Shown in pieces: positions 42,243 to 50,496 of a DNA stretch of 52,552 nt. The stretch lies in contig JAPLFY010000031.1 in assembly GCA_026390435.1 (NCBI GenBank), positions 1-52,552 of the forward strand, written 5' to 3'. Within the stretch, counting starts at the first letter, position 1. Each line of letters opens with the position of its first letter. This stretch comes from Pseudomonadota bacterium. Its GTDB lineage: Bacteria > Bdellovibrionota_B > Oligoflexia > Oligoflexales > CAIYRB01. The translations under genes were made by a program, and so were the position numbers. The notes under the pieces were generated by a model, which saw nothing but the letters and a program-made list of their open reading frames with translations, searched no databases and was not told the origin of the DNA.

Positions 42243-42400
42243 AAGCGGTAATCCTTGCGTCAAGGGGGAGTAGCTTTCGGCGTCGTGCTCGAGCCGCCGG
42301 GTTTTCCCAGTTTTTCGTGGAAGTTGCAAGAGCTGCCATATAAGGCGTGGCTTTTGGCCTTAGGACGGGCACCAGAAAATCCGGGCGTCAGGATATATTA

Positions 42401-42910
42401 TCAACGATTACTTATTGTTACATTGAAGTGGCCGCGCCAAGGAATGCCGCCTAAAGCAACCTCTGCCGGCGATGCGTCGATACTGACGATGACCGGACCG
42501 TAGCGATGGCAAACATATTTATAAATTTCAGTCACCAAGATGCCGCCGCCTGGCCCACTGTGCAGCCCTTTTCCTGTCACGATCTTGAGAGTAACGGGTC
42601 CGCCGTTGGTATTAGCTGCCAGGCTGATTTCGCGGTCCAGGTGATTTATAGCCTCCGTAACAGTCATGCCATGCAGGTCAATGAGCTTGCTACGGTCCTT
42701 CTTAGCTGGTCTAGACTTATTCAGCGGCGTCTTTTCGCTTTCACGCGGTTCCTTGGGGCGCTTTGGCAAGAATTCGCCGTTCTCTATGTGAGCACGAAAA
42801 ATTTCATCGGCTTTATCAAAATCTTCGAACTGAATCGACGGCAGCTTACGAACGCTGGACTGCTGGCGCCGCTCATTCTCCTTTTTGCCGTGGATCTTTT
42901 TTTTACTCAC
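42401..42910 (-). CDS. Smr-domain protein
   Basis: The 169-residue protein has a basic N-terminus (MSKKKIHGKKENERRQQ) followed by a Smr domain (about 85-169): LIDLHGMTVTEAINHLDREI, VTLKIVTGKGLHSGPGGGILVTEIYKYV. Smr domains (from MutS2) act as nicking nucleases or on RNA and ribosomes. Key residues LDLHG and TGKG-x-HS are present. It lies upstream of prmA on the same strand, 158 bp apart, and probably begins that gene cluster. Confidence 0.88.
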   Translation of the reverse strand: MSKKKIHGKKENERRQQSSVRKLPSIQFEDFDKADEIFRAHIENGEFLPKRPKEPRESEKTPLNKSRPAKKDRSKLIDLHGMTVTEAINHLDREISLAANTNGGPVTLKIVTGKGLHSGPGGGILVTEIYKYVCHRYGPVIVSIDASPAEVALGGIPWRGHFNVTISNR

Positions 42911-43094
42911 AAACGCAAGCTCCTGAATTCAATCCGAATGCCAGTCGCTACCAAACATGCGCCATAGATCGAAAGCATGTACTCATCTAATGAAGCCGTC
43001 AACCGAAGGTCCACCTATTTACAGTGTCTAAGGTTTCCTATGTAATACAGCCATTAAAAGCTCGTCATCCGATGGGCAGGGAGCAGGAATCCAC

Positions 43095-43580
43095 ATGGCG
43101 AGACTTGAATATCGCGGCGAGACGATCTCTGATGTCCACACAATTAAGACGCTGCTTGATGCAAACGCAATACCCTACGAACGCTGGGCCCTTCGCGAGC
43201 AAGTCACGACCGATGAGGAAGTTCTGCAGCTTTATCGGCCAGATATCGAACGACTGCAACGCGAGCGAGGATACCAATCCATAGATCTGGTGGCACTCAA
43301 GCCCACCACGCCCAATCTAGACGGGATACTCGCCAAGTTCACTAAAGAGCATCACCATACCGATGATGAGGTTCGCTTTACTGTTGCGGGAGAGGGCGTA
43401 TTTGAAATTGCCACGGTTCCCGATGATTTCCTGAAATTCACAGCCGAGCCAGGAGATCTCATAGTGATCCCCGCATATCGCCGTCATTCTTTTTATCTGA
43501 CAGCTGCCCGCGCAATCAGATGTATTCGGCTTTTCGAGACCTCCGCGGGCTGGGAAGCGATTTATGAAAAAAATTTTTAG
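43095..43580 (+). CDS. mtnD: acireductone dioxygenase
   Basis: The 161-residue cupin has metal ligands His86, His88, Glu92 and His131, in KEHHHTDDEVRF and AYRRHSFYL. It matches the ARD family length and the block KF-x2-EH-x-H-x-DDEVRF. ARD oxidises the acireductone of the methionine salvage pathway to the keto acid that is transaminated to methionine. No other mtn gene lies in the window. It has a good ribosome site (AGGA, 7 bases before ATG) and is divergent from the Smr gene. Confidence 0.93.
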   Translation: MARLEYRGETISDVHTIKTLLDANAIPYERWALREQVTTDEEVLQLYRPDIERLQRERGYQSIDLVALKPTTPNLDGILAKFTKEHHHTDDEVRFTVAGEGVFEIATVPDDFLKFTAEPGDLIVIPAYRRHSFYLTAARAIRCIRLFETSAGWEAIYEKNF

Positions 43581-43711
43581 CGGGCGTTGACAAATCAAAA
43601 CCGGAAGTCCAGACTGACTGACTCAGCCTTTGACACGTACCGTTTTAGGGTCCGTTTCATGGGGATTAGCGATATATGGTTAGAACATGGATCTGGCTCC
43701 GCCGCTCCCAT

Positions 43712-43753
43712 CTATCCACTGCTTATCCTCATGTTATCAACATATTGTCCACA
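43712..43753 (+). promoter_or_regulatory. four 11-bp-phased DnaA-box-like elements
   Basis: CTATCCACT (43712), TTATCCTCA (43723), TTATCAACA (43734) and TTGTCCACA (43745) all have the same orientation with starts exactly 11 bp apart. Each differs from the DnaA box TTATCCACA at one or two positions, and the majority base at every position is that box. A GCTGGT-A-ACCAGC dyad (43764-43776) follows. It lies in the 221-bp gap upstream of the RdgC-like gene. The array may bind DnaA, or another factor with a similar site. Confidence 0.5.
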
Positions 43754-43801
43754 TGCCTAAACCGCTGGTAACCAGCTAGATTTATTGAGCAAAATAGAGC
43801 C

Positions 43802-44407
43802 ATGTCCACTTCCTATGACCATATCGATCAGTTAACCACTTTAGGGCGAGCCAAAGGCTTCCTTGGACGCGAATTTCTAACGTGGCTCTGGTACATCGCA
43901 GAGACCTCGCGCGAGCGTCTTAAGCTGCCAGTAGACAGTCGGGAACTAGAAGTCGATTTGTGGGTCGATGACCGCCTGGTACTAGAAGGCACAGCAGCGA
44001 TGAGCCATCAAAATGTAATGAAGGGTGGCGATCCCAGCCACAGTCGGGAAGCGGCCGCGTCTTTATCTACGGGCAAGACGGTGCGGGAACTAAAGTTGGG
44101 ACTCAGAGTGAAAGATGGCGGCGAATACTCGGCCATTCTTGGCTGTGACGATCTGAACCCAAGATCACTTAAGTTGCCTTCACCAGAGCCGCAAGAGGGC
44201 CAGGATGGCGAAAAGAAATCAGCTGCAAGCCTCCCGCTGGCGGAACGGCTGCAAGCTACTGCGACTTTCGCTGGAATTCTTGATGCATTATTCGCCCGCT
44301 TTCTTGATACGAGGGTAGCTCCCGATTGGGAAAAAACCGTACTCATCGACATGCGGGAATGGATAAAGCAGCGGCAGAACAAACAGGATTCTGGTGCGCT
44401 TCACTAA
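43802..44407 (+). CDS. RdgC-C-terminal-like conserved protein
   Basis: The 201-residue protein shows a pattern known from RdgC, the ring-forming recombination-associated DNA-binding protein: FLGREFLTWLWYIAETSRE, LEVDLWVDDRLVLEG, SREAAASLSTGKTVRELKLGLRVKDGGEYSAILGCDDLNPRSLKLP, and a final AGILDALFARFLDTRVAPDWEKTVLIDMREWI. It is shorter than E. coli RdgC (about 303) and lacks the N-terminal part. The similarity is from recalled motif shape, so the function is tentative. It is followed directly by the YihY gene (TAATG overlap). Confidence 0.55.
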   Translation: MSTSYDHIDQLTTLGRAKGFLGREFLTWLWYIAETSRERLKLPVDSRELEVDLWVDDRLVLEGTAAMSHQNVMKGGDPSHSREAAASLSTGKTVRELKLGLRVKDGGEYSAILGCDDLNPRSLKLPSPEPQEGQDGEKKSAASLPLAERLQATATFAGILDALFARFLDTRVAPDWEKTVLIDMREWIKQRQNKQDSGALH

Positions 44408-45759
44408 TGCAAAACCCCCTGTCAGTTGCATTTCGACAGCTACCTGAACGCCTCAGCATGCCGGCTCATCACGCCCGGACCCTGGTGCAGGATACAGTCC
44501 GCTGTGATTTGACCAAACAAGCCAGCGCCATGGCTTATGTGACTCTTTTGTCTTTAGTGCCGTCGCTCGTGGCGATATTCTGCGTACTCTCCCTATTTGC
44601 TCCACTGCTTGGCAAGGGATCGGACCTAATCGACACAGTCCGCGAATTTATTCTCGAAAACCTTGCTGCGGAAAGTGGCGAGGCCGTCGTCAAATATCTC
44701 GATAAAATGATCGGTAAGATCAGCCTAGCAACCATCGGCTGGTCAAGCTTCGCCAGTGTATTGGTGACTTTAGTCCTACTGCTTAGGCAGATAGAAGAAG
44801 CTCTAAATCGGATTTGGCTTGTGCGCAAAGGCCGCAACGTCTTCATCAGATTCATGTACTTCTGGACCTTTTTAACTCTAGGCATGGTCGTAGTGGCTGT
44901 GGTCGTAGGCTTCACCGCTGGGCTTAGCTTTCCAGCTTTATTCTCAACAACGACATCTGTACCAGCGAGCAGCATTGCCTGGTTATTCGCGGCTATCACG
45001 GAACTACTTGGCAGCTTCATCTTTTTCTTTTTCCTCTACAAGATCGTCCCCAATTGCGCCGTTGGCACAAAGAACGCCGCTATTGGCGCGGCCGTGGCAA
45101 CTTCGGCACTACAACTAGGCGGCCGGTTGTACGGGCTCTATATTCGCGACGCAAAAAACTACGAAAACCTTTACGGCGCCTTGGCGCAGGTACCAATATT
45201 TCTCCTGTGGCTTTATATCGGCTGGGTCATCATCTTGATCGGCGCGCTAGTATCTTGGCGGCTTCAAGAAGGCTTCCCGCAGCCAAATGAAGAAGAGGCC
45301 CTCGACCAAAGCAAGACACCTTTAGAGCAATTGCGGAACACACAGGTTAAGGCCTCGCTACCGTGGGTCTCGCTCTTAGCCATATATAAACAATTTGAAT
45401 CCGGTGACGGTAAGGGACTTAGCGGCCAAGATCTTGCACATGCTCTACGTATGCCCGTGACTTGGGTGAACGAAGCACTGGACGCCCTACAATCACTTGG
45501 CTATGTGATCGCAGGCAAACAGCAGGCCGCCGTCGGCAGTGCCTCCCCACTCGTCACAGACCCATACTTCCCCACGTCGCCTGCCACCCATCTGGCCGTG
45601 GCAAAGGTCAATCAAGATTTAGCCAGCCCCATGGAGCAGTGGCTCGAACACTGGCACTACGACCTGCCGCTAAATCTGCGTAAGGCGTTAGGATTGGTCA
45701 GCATGTTAAGGCACGATCACGGGCAGACGACGATCAGCGACGTATTGCAGAGCCTCTAA
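44407..45759 (+). CDS. YihY/BrkB-family inner-membrane protein with C-terminal winged helix
   Basis: The 450-residue protein has a six-helix membrane core: ASAMAYVTLLSLVPSLVAIFCVLSLF, the AIGAAVATSALQLGGRLYGLYI segment and GALAQVPIFLLWLYIGWVIILIGALVSW, all typical of YihY (once misnamed RNase BN). A cytoplasmic C-terminal part (about 315-450) resembles a winged helix (SGQDLAHALRMPVTWVNEALDALQSLGYVIAG). The biochemical role is unclear. Start: ATG 44407, sharing its A with the stop of the preceding gene; the frame extends to 44326 but within that gene. Confidence 0.88.
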   Translation: MQNPLSVAFRQLPERLSMPAHHARTLVQDTVRCDLTKQASAMAYVTLLSLVPSLVAIFCVLSLFAPLLGKGSDLIDTVREFILENLAAESGEAVVKYLDKMIGKISLATIGWSSFASVLVTLVLLLRQIEEALNRIWLVRKGRNVFIRFMYFWTFLTLGMVVVAVVVGFTAGLSFPALFSTTTSVPASSIAWLFAAITELLGSFIFFFFLYKIVPNCAVGTKNAAIGAAVATSALQLGGRLYGLYIRDAKNYENLYGALAQVPIFLLWLYIGWVIILIGALVSWRLQEGFPQPNEEEALDQSKTPLEQLRNTQVKASLPWVSLLAIYKQFESGDGKGLSGQDLAHALRMPVTWVNEALDALQSLGYVIAGKQQAAVGSASPLVTDPYFPTSPATHLAVAKVNQDLASPMEQWLEHWHYDLPLNLRKALGLVSMLRHDHGQTTISDVLQSL

Positions 45760-45795
45760 AAATATTTAGCTGGTTCCATGTACGCACCGTGATCG

Positions 45796-47937
45796 TTACA
45801 GCCGCGCCAGAACCACCACTCGAACTGTCGACTGGGGATTCGTCTCGCTTTTCGGCACTCGCACGGTCTGTCCATCGACTTGAAAGTTAAAGTTGGCAGC
45901 ACCATCAACATACACCTGAATGATGCCATTTTGAGGAATCTGCTTCGCCATACTAAATGTTTCGTAATGCTGTTCGATATATTTATAGTCAATCGAAACA
46001 TTACCTAAGGACTGAGCCTCGCAGTAGTAACTCACTTGCTTACCGGTAACGACTATGTTTTTGAAACAGTCGCTCCCTCCAGATTCATCTTTTAGCTGCA
46101 CACTATTCAGCAAGGGCTCATATGCCAAATCATGTGTCAGCAGAGTTGTCCCATCACCATAGTTATAACTTACAATGACATGGCGATCATGTTTCACATC
46201 TGACTCGTCAAATACAATTTCAGCACCGCTGACTGTCGTAGCTAGAGGCTCATTGGTGTCCTTATCTACAACATTGACCGCATATGGCTTGGCACCAGCT
46301 GGACCCTCAATTGCTGCATACCTGAGGATCTTTGCATCGCTGCGCACATAGGAGAATGTAATCTCCGCGTCATCTGGTGGGGGCGAGGAAAACTCTAGAG
46401 AATGCTTCGAAGGATCCAAGACGAAGTCATCGGTAGCCTGTCCGTTGATTGTCACTTTGACGGGAACCGGACCCATGCTAATGGCACCAACGTCAAAAGA
46501 ACGTTTCAAAATTCCTTCGCGACGATACTCAACGGCAATGTGAGCATAGTTGGCCGGAGCTTCCGCAAACTGAATGCTGCCAGTGGCACTGTCGTAACTG
46601 AACTCAGTTCCATTCAACACGGAACCGTTAACCACAACTTCGAGTGACTTCGGATCCGCCTTCTCATTGAGAGCAATAGAAGAGAAAATCGGGACTGGGT
46701 CGTGCCTATAGGATAAATGGAGTGTAGTTTGGGCTGCCGTTACCCGCGTCAACGTGATTACTGATCCCTCAATAGTAAAATCACTACTGGGCACTCCATC
46801 AATAGTCACATGAACCGAATCCAAAATTGGGATATTGGGCAACTGAAACTGACGTCTAACCACTCGCGATGCATCCGTAGCGATCGCTTGCAACGTTGCT
46901 GAGTAATTTTCTTGGCAAATACTATTATCAAAACCACCGACAGCATTTATCACTTCTAGCACCCGGTTAGCCGGCCGTTGCGCGTTGCTATAACACTGCA
47001 AGTCGTCGGAGCGCCAAGTTAAAGAGTAAACTCGCGCCATGGATTCCGAACGTTGCGGCGGGGTTAACAGTCGAATTAGATCAGACGGCCTCTGACCCTG
47101 AGTACAAAGTTCGCTGTCAAAATCTTTCGGCCGCGTCGGTAGACGCGTCACCGGATCAATCGGTTCCGGACAATAACTGTCTTCGTCCGTAACAAAAACG
47201 ACCCCTAGCAGCGCGTTTGGCCGCAACCACTGGTTGTTACCGTAAGCGCAGGTACCGGTGAGGTGCTTGTATGCGTTGAGGATACTTTCCTCGTTGTCTG
47301 AACCCCGCGCACCTATATTTATCACGGTGCTGAGAAACTTGCTGGCAGCATCAGGATCCCCCTTACGTATCGGTTGACCACCCGGCCTACCGTTAGTTCC
47401 GTAAAGCTGACAGCCATCAGCATGCAGGAGGTTCGGGTTACTTGGATTATCAGAGGTAATGATGCCAATCTGCCAATCCACTGACTGCAAGTTACTTATG
47501 AACTCACGCATTCCAACAGCCAACATCGCTTGTACGGCCGCCATTGAGCTTGAATTATCGACTACGACCAGTAAATCAAGTTCAGCAGAAGAGCTAATAG
47601 CATAATCTTTAATGGTCACTGACCCGGGATGCCCCTGAGTAAATGACTCGGACACTGGCATTCTACCGGCCTGCTTGAAGGTCAATTTAATCGGAGGATG
47701 TTCCTTCAGGGTGAGCTCATCCTGTATCAGTCCAAATGCTGGCTTGTAATTTGTAATCGCTTGATTGATTAGTCCTGCCTTAAACGACTCGTCATCAACC
47801 ACCATGGCCGCTTTGGCCTCGATTGAGTTACCCGCAAATTGCGCCTGACGTTGGTTACATGAAGACCCAGCAATCACGAGCACTGCAATTGCAGCGCAGC
47901 AAAACGTAAATGCCAAAGATTTAAAGTTAGGTACCAA
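45796..47937 (-). CDS. VWA-domain lipoprotein with six C-terminal beta repeats
   Basis: The 713-residue protein starts at TTG, with GAGG 8 bases upstream. A signal peptide with a lipoprotein-like end (VIAGSSC, Cys27) is followed by a von Willebrand A domain (about 118-360) with MIDAS motif DNSSSM (127-132) and several cysteines (CQLYG, TGTCAYG, DEDSYC, ELCTQ, LQCYS, SICQE). Residues 375-713 consist of six related units starting at 375, 431, 491, 551, 611 and 671. Each has V-x-V/I-x-[DN]-G...F...[IL]-x-F...[AT]-x-[IV]-x-[VF]-x-Y. Metal-dependent VWA domains usually bind ligands. The repeats could be a stalk or adhesion modules. Surface location is inferred. Confidence 0.78.
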   Translation of the reverse strand: MVPNFKSLAFTFCCAAIAVLVIAGSSCNQRQAQFAGNSIEAKAAMVVDDESFKAGLINQAITNYKPAFGLIQDELTLKEHPPIKLTFKQAGRMPVSESFTQGHPGSVTIKDYAISSSAELDLLVVVDNSSSMAAVQAMLAVGMREFISNLQSVDWQIGIITSDNPSNPNLLHADGCQLYGTNGRPGGQPIRKGDPDAASKFLSTVINIGARGSDNEESILNAYKHLTGTCAYGNNQWLRPNALLGVVFVTDEDSYCPEPIDPVTRLPTRPKDFDSELCTQGQRPSDLIRLLTPPQRSESMARVYSLTWRSDDLQCYSNAQRPANRVLEVINAVGGFDNSICQENYSATLQAIATDASRVVRRQFQLPNIPILDSVHVTIDGVPSSDFTIEGSVITLTRVTAAQTTLHLSYRHDPVPIFSSIALNEKADPKSLEVVVNGSVLNGTEFSYDSATGSIQFAEAPANYAHIAVEYRREGILKRSFDVGAISMGPVPVKVTINGQATDDFVLDPSKHSLEFSSPPPDDAEITFSYVRSDAKILRYAAIEGPAGAKPYAVNVVDKDTNEPLATTVSGAEIVFDESDVKHDRHVIVSYNYGDGTTLLTHDLAYEPLLNSVQLKDESGGSDCFKNIVVTGKQVSYYCEAQSLGNVSIDYKYIEQHYETFSMAKQIPQNGIIQVYVDGAANFNFQVDGQTVRVPKSETNPQSTVRVVVLARL

Positions 47938-48047
47938 ACACCGCCTCTAATGCTAAGAATTCGAATGTGGATGCCGCTTCCTGAGGGCATCTACAAGGCC
48001 TTGCATGGGAGTAATCGGGTATTTAAGCCTAAAACTTTAATTTAAAA

Positions 48048-49535
48048 TCATGCCAACGACGGGTTGCCGGCCGCAATCGGAAGTAACTGTATTGGCTCGG
48101 ATTTTACAATTTTCACGGGATTCGAAAGTAATGGCTGGGGGATCCGCACGTTGAAGACGGCACCCTCGCCTGGGCGAGACTTAACCGCAATACTTCCATT
48201 ATGGAGCTTAACTAAGGCCATCGCCAGACTTAGCCCGATCCCCGTACCACCCGCAGCACGATTACGCGCAGTATCCGCGCGGTAGAAGGGATCGAATATA
48301 TAAGGCACGGAATCTTCCGGGATTCCCTCACCAAAATCGGCGATCACAAAGATGATGTCCGTGCCATCCTCTGCCATGGAAAACTCCACAGTACTCTGAG
48401 CGGCAGAGTGCTTGGCAGCATTCAGCATTATATTTTTAAGCGCCAAAGTTAAGTAGCCTGGATTAGCCAGGAAATGGTCGTTCACCGCAACAGATGTACG
48501 CAGATTAACACCACGCGCTTGATAAACCGGCTGCACAGCATGAGCGAGCTCTTCTACGAAATCTGATACTGAAAGTTCCATCCAACTCATCGCCACGGCT
48601 TTACTCTCAGCCCTGGCAAGCAGTAGCAAATCTTCGATAATTCCCGTCATGTGGTTTGCTTCACACATGATCGTGCCTAGTGAAGTCCGATAATCTTCAG
48701 CCGAACGTTCGCGACGCAATGCCAGCTCAGCTTCACCCTTGAGCACTGCCAACGGAGTCCTCAGCTCATGAGACACATCGCCAGTAAAGCGGCGTAGACG
48801 CATAAAAGCGTCCTCTAAACGGTCCAACATCTCATTAAATGTTTGGGCGAGTTGACGTAATTCATCTTTAGCTGGTGGCAGTGGCAACCGAACACTTAAA
48901 TCATCACTGCCGAGTTTTTTAGCTGCTTCGCTCATTTGAATCACTGGACTTAGAGAGCGCTTGGTCAACAGGTAACCGAATACTACGGAAAGAACGACGC
49001 CAAACGGTAGCGACGTCCAAAGTACCCAGACGATCTCTCGCAGGGTATGGAAGGTAGAATCAAGCGTAGCCCCAACCTGGATAAATTCGCCTGTGAACCG
49101 GCCAAATCTCATCACCGGCAACGTCACTTGGCGTAGTGGCGCTCCCGTTTCTCGACGTGGTACAAACGTTTCTAAAGTCTCTAGACCCCGCTCAGCCCTC
49201 GCGAGCGCCTTGGGAGTGACTGGTAAGCTAACTCGCAAGTCGGTCTTAATGCTGATCTTGCCAGAGAGATCAACCAGCTGCGCATACGGCTGGATGTATT
49301 TTTCACCGAAAAACTGATTAAGGAAGCGCTCCATGAGCGGCGGACTAAATCCGCGGACAAAGCGAGCGTCTCGAATCGACTGTGCCGACACCAATAGCGA
49401 AGCATCGACAGATCGCAATAAATTGTGCTCAACTACCCGGTAGAGACCGAAACCTACGCAAAGAAATAAAAGGGCCATCCAAATGGCATGGCCCAGCGAT
49501 AGGCGCAGTCGAACCGGAATGCGGTCAAGAAACAT
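48048..49535 (-). CDS. membrane histidine kinase (CusS/QseC-like)
   Basis: In this 495-residue protein two membrane segments (about 14-32 and 170-190) flank a periplasmic sensor of about 135 residues. HAMP (about 192-245) precedes HisKA with phospho-acceptor His256 in GDVSHELRTPLAVLKGEAELAL. The ATPase has NIMLNAAKHS, DFGEGIPEDSVPYIFDPFYR and GGTGIGLSLAMALVKLHNG. The layout is that of metal or envelope-stress sensors of the OmpR-partner group. It overlaps the response regulator gene by 11 bp. Confidence 0.93.
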   Translation of the reverse strand: MFLDRIPVRLRLSLGHAIWMALLFLCVGFGLYRVVEHNLLRSVDASLLVSAQSIRDARFVRGFSPPLMERFLNQFFGEKYIQPYAQLVDLSGKISIKTDLRVSLPVTPKALARAERGLETLETFVPRRETGAPLRQVTLPVMRFGRFTGEFIQVGATLDSTFHTLREIVWVLWTSLPFGVVLSVVFGYLLTKRSLSPVIQMSEAAKKLGSDDLSVRLPLPPAKDELRQLAQTFNEMLDRLEDAFMRLRRFTGDVSHELRTPLAVLKGEAELALRRERSAEDYRTSLGTIMCEANHMTGIIEDLLLLARAESKAVAMSWMELSVSDFVEELAHAVQPVYQARGVNLRTSVAVNDHFLANPGYLTLALKNIMLNAAKHSAAQSTVEFSMAEDGTDIIFVIADFGEGIPEDSVPYIFDPFYRADTARNRAAGGTGIGLSLAMALVKLHNGSIAVKSRPGEGAVFNVRIPQPLLSNPVKIVKSEPIQLLPIAAGNPSLA

Positions 49536-50301
49536 GAGTCGTGTGTTCCCTAGTTTGATTAACAGCTGCCGCAGGAGGAATCACAGACCCTGCGTTCGCT
49601 TCAACTCCGGGCTGCGCACCTACCTGAACATGCGGTAAATCTAACATATACCCATGACCACGTACGGTTTTGATAAGAGGCAAGTCAAACGGCCGATCCA
49701 CTTTATTTCTTAAGTAGCCAATGTAGACATCTACAACGTTGGACGTTGGCTCGAAATTCATATCCCAGACATGCTCGCTTAGCTGCGTGCGGCTGAGCAC
49801 TGTGCCAGCGTGCCTCGCCATGTATTCGAGCAAAGCATACTCCTTGGCTGTCAGATGGATAATCTGACCATCCCGAGTAACTTCTTTCCGGCTGGGATCG
49901 ATGCGTACTGCTCCGACCTCGATCACCGTCGCCATCTCGCCCGTCTGGCGACGTAGCAGAGCCCTAACGCGCGCTAACAATTCATCAAGGTTAAATGGTT
50001 TGGTAAGATAATCATCTGCCCCTCGGTCGAGACCTTTGACGACATCTTCCTTAGCGTCACGCGCAGTCAAAATCAGTACCGGTGTTGCTAAGCCCCCATC
50101 GCGCAGGGTCTTGAGCACTTCCATACCATTTTTCCTTGGCAACATCAGATCTAGGATAATGAGATCATAGGGATTCTCGAAGGCCAACCATTCAGCCTCC
50201 TGGCCATCGGGCGCATGATCGACAGCGTACGATTCCTCACGTAATGTGCGAAGAAGGATACTAGCTAAGGGAGCATCGTCTTCAACCACGAGGATTCTCA
50301 T
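49525..50301 (-). CDS. OmpR/PhoB-family response regulator
   Basis: The 258-residue protein has a receiver domain (phospho-acceptor Asp51 in LIILDLMLPRKNG, Lys in DDYLTKPF) and a C-terminal winged helix (EYALLEYMARHAGTVLSRTQLSEHVWDMNFEPTSNVVDVYIGYLRNKVD, IKTVRGHGYML). It ends with a 35-residue Ala/Val-rich tail not usual for the family. The ATG at 50301 is chosen, with GGGGGGA before it, over the one at 50343, because the receiver fold begins MRILVVEDD. An inverted repeat lies 43 bp upstream (50344-50363). Confidence 0.94.
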   Translation of the reverse strand: MRILVVEDDAPLASILLRTLREESYAVDHAPDGQEAEWLAFENPYDLIILDLMLPRKNGMEVLKTLRDGGLATPVLILTARDAKEDVVKGLDRGADDYLTKPFNLDELLARVRALLRRQTGEMATVIEVGAVRIDPSRKEVTRDGQIIHLTAKEYALLEYMARHAGTVLSRTQLSEHVWDMNFEPTSNVVDVYIGYLRNKVDRPFDLPLIKTVRGHGYMLDLPHVQVGAQPGVEANAGSVIPPAAAVNQTREHTTHVS

Positions 50302-50343
50302 ATCGTCCCCCCAATTTTCTTTAGCATTCAATGCCGTTAACAT

Positions 50344-50363
50344 GACTATCTATATTGATAGTC
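50344..50363. promoter_or_regulatory. GACTATC-N6-GATAGTC dyad upstream of the response-regulator operon
   Basis: A perfect 7-bp inverted repeat with spacer TATATT, 42 bp before the regulator start on the minus strand. It could be an operator or overlap the promoter. A second hairpin GGTGAG-GAA-CTCACC lies at 50402-50416, nearer the rRNA methyltransferase gene. Confidence 0.4.
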
Positions 50364-50496
50364 GCCTGAAAACTAATATAAATCAGATTAAATTAGAAGA
50401 GGGTGAGGAACTCACCACCAATCTCATTTTCTCGAACCAGAGATATAACCCACTAATTTCAAAGAACTAGATACTACAACAGGGAGCCAGGATTAG

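Noticed and set aside
47970-47991. GATGCC...GGCATC hairpin after the CusS-like kinase gene
   Set aside because: Six-base stem with no U-tract; not separable from chance.
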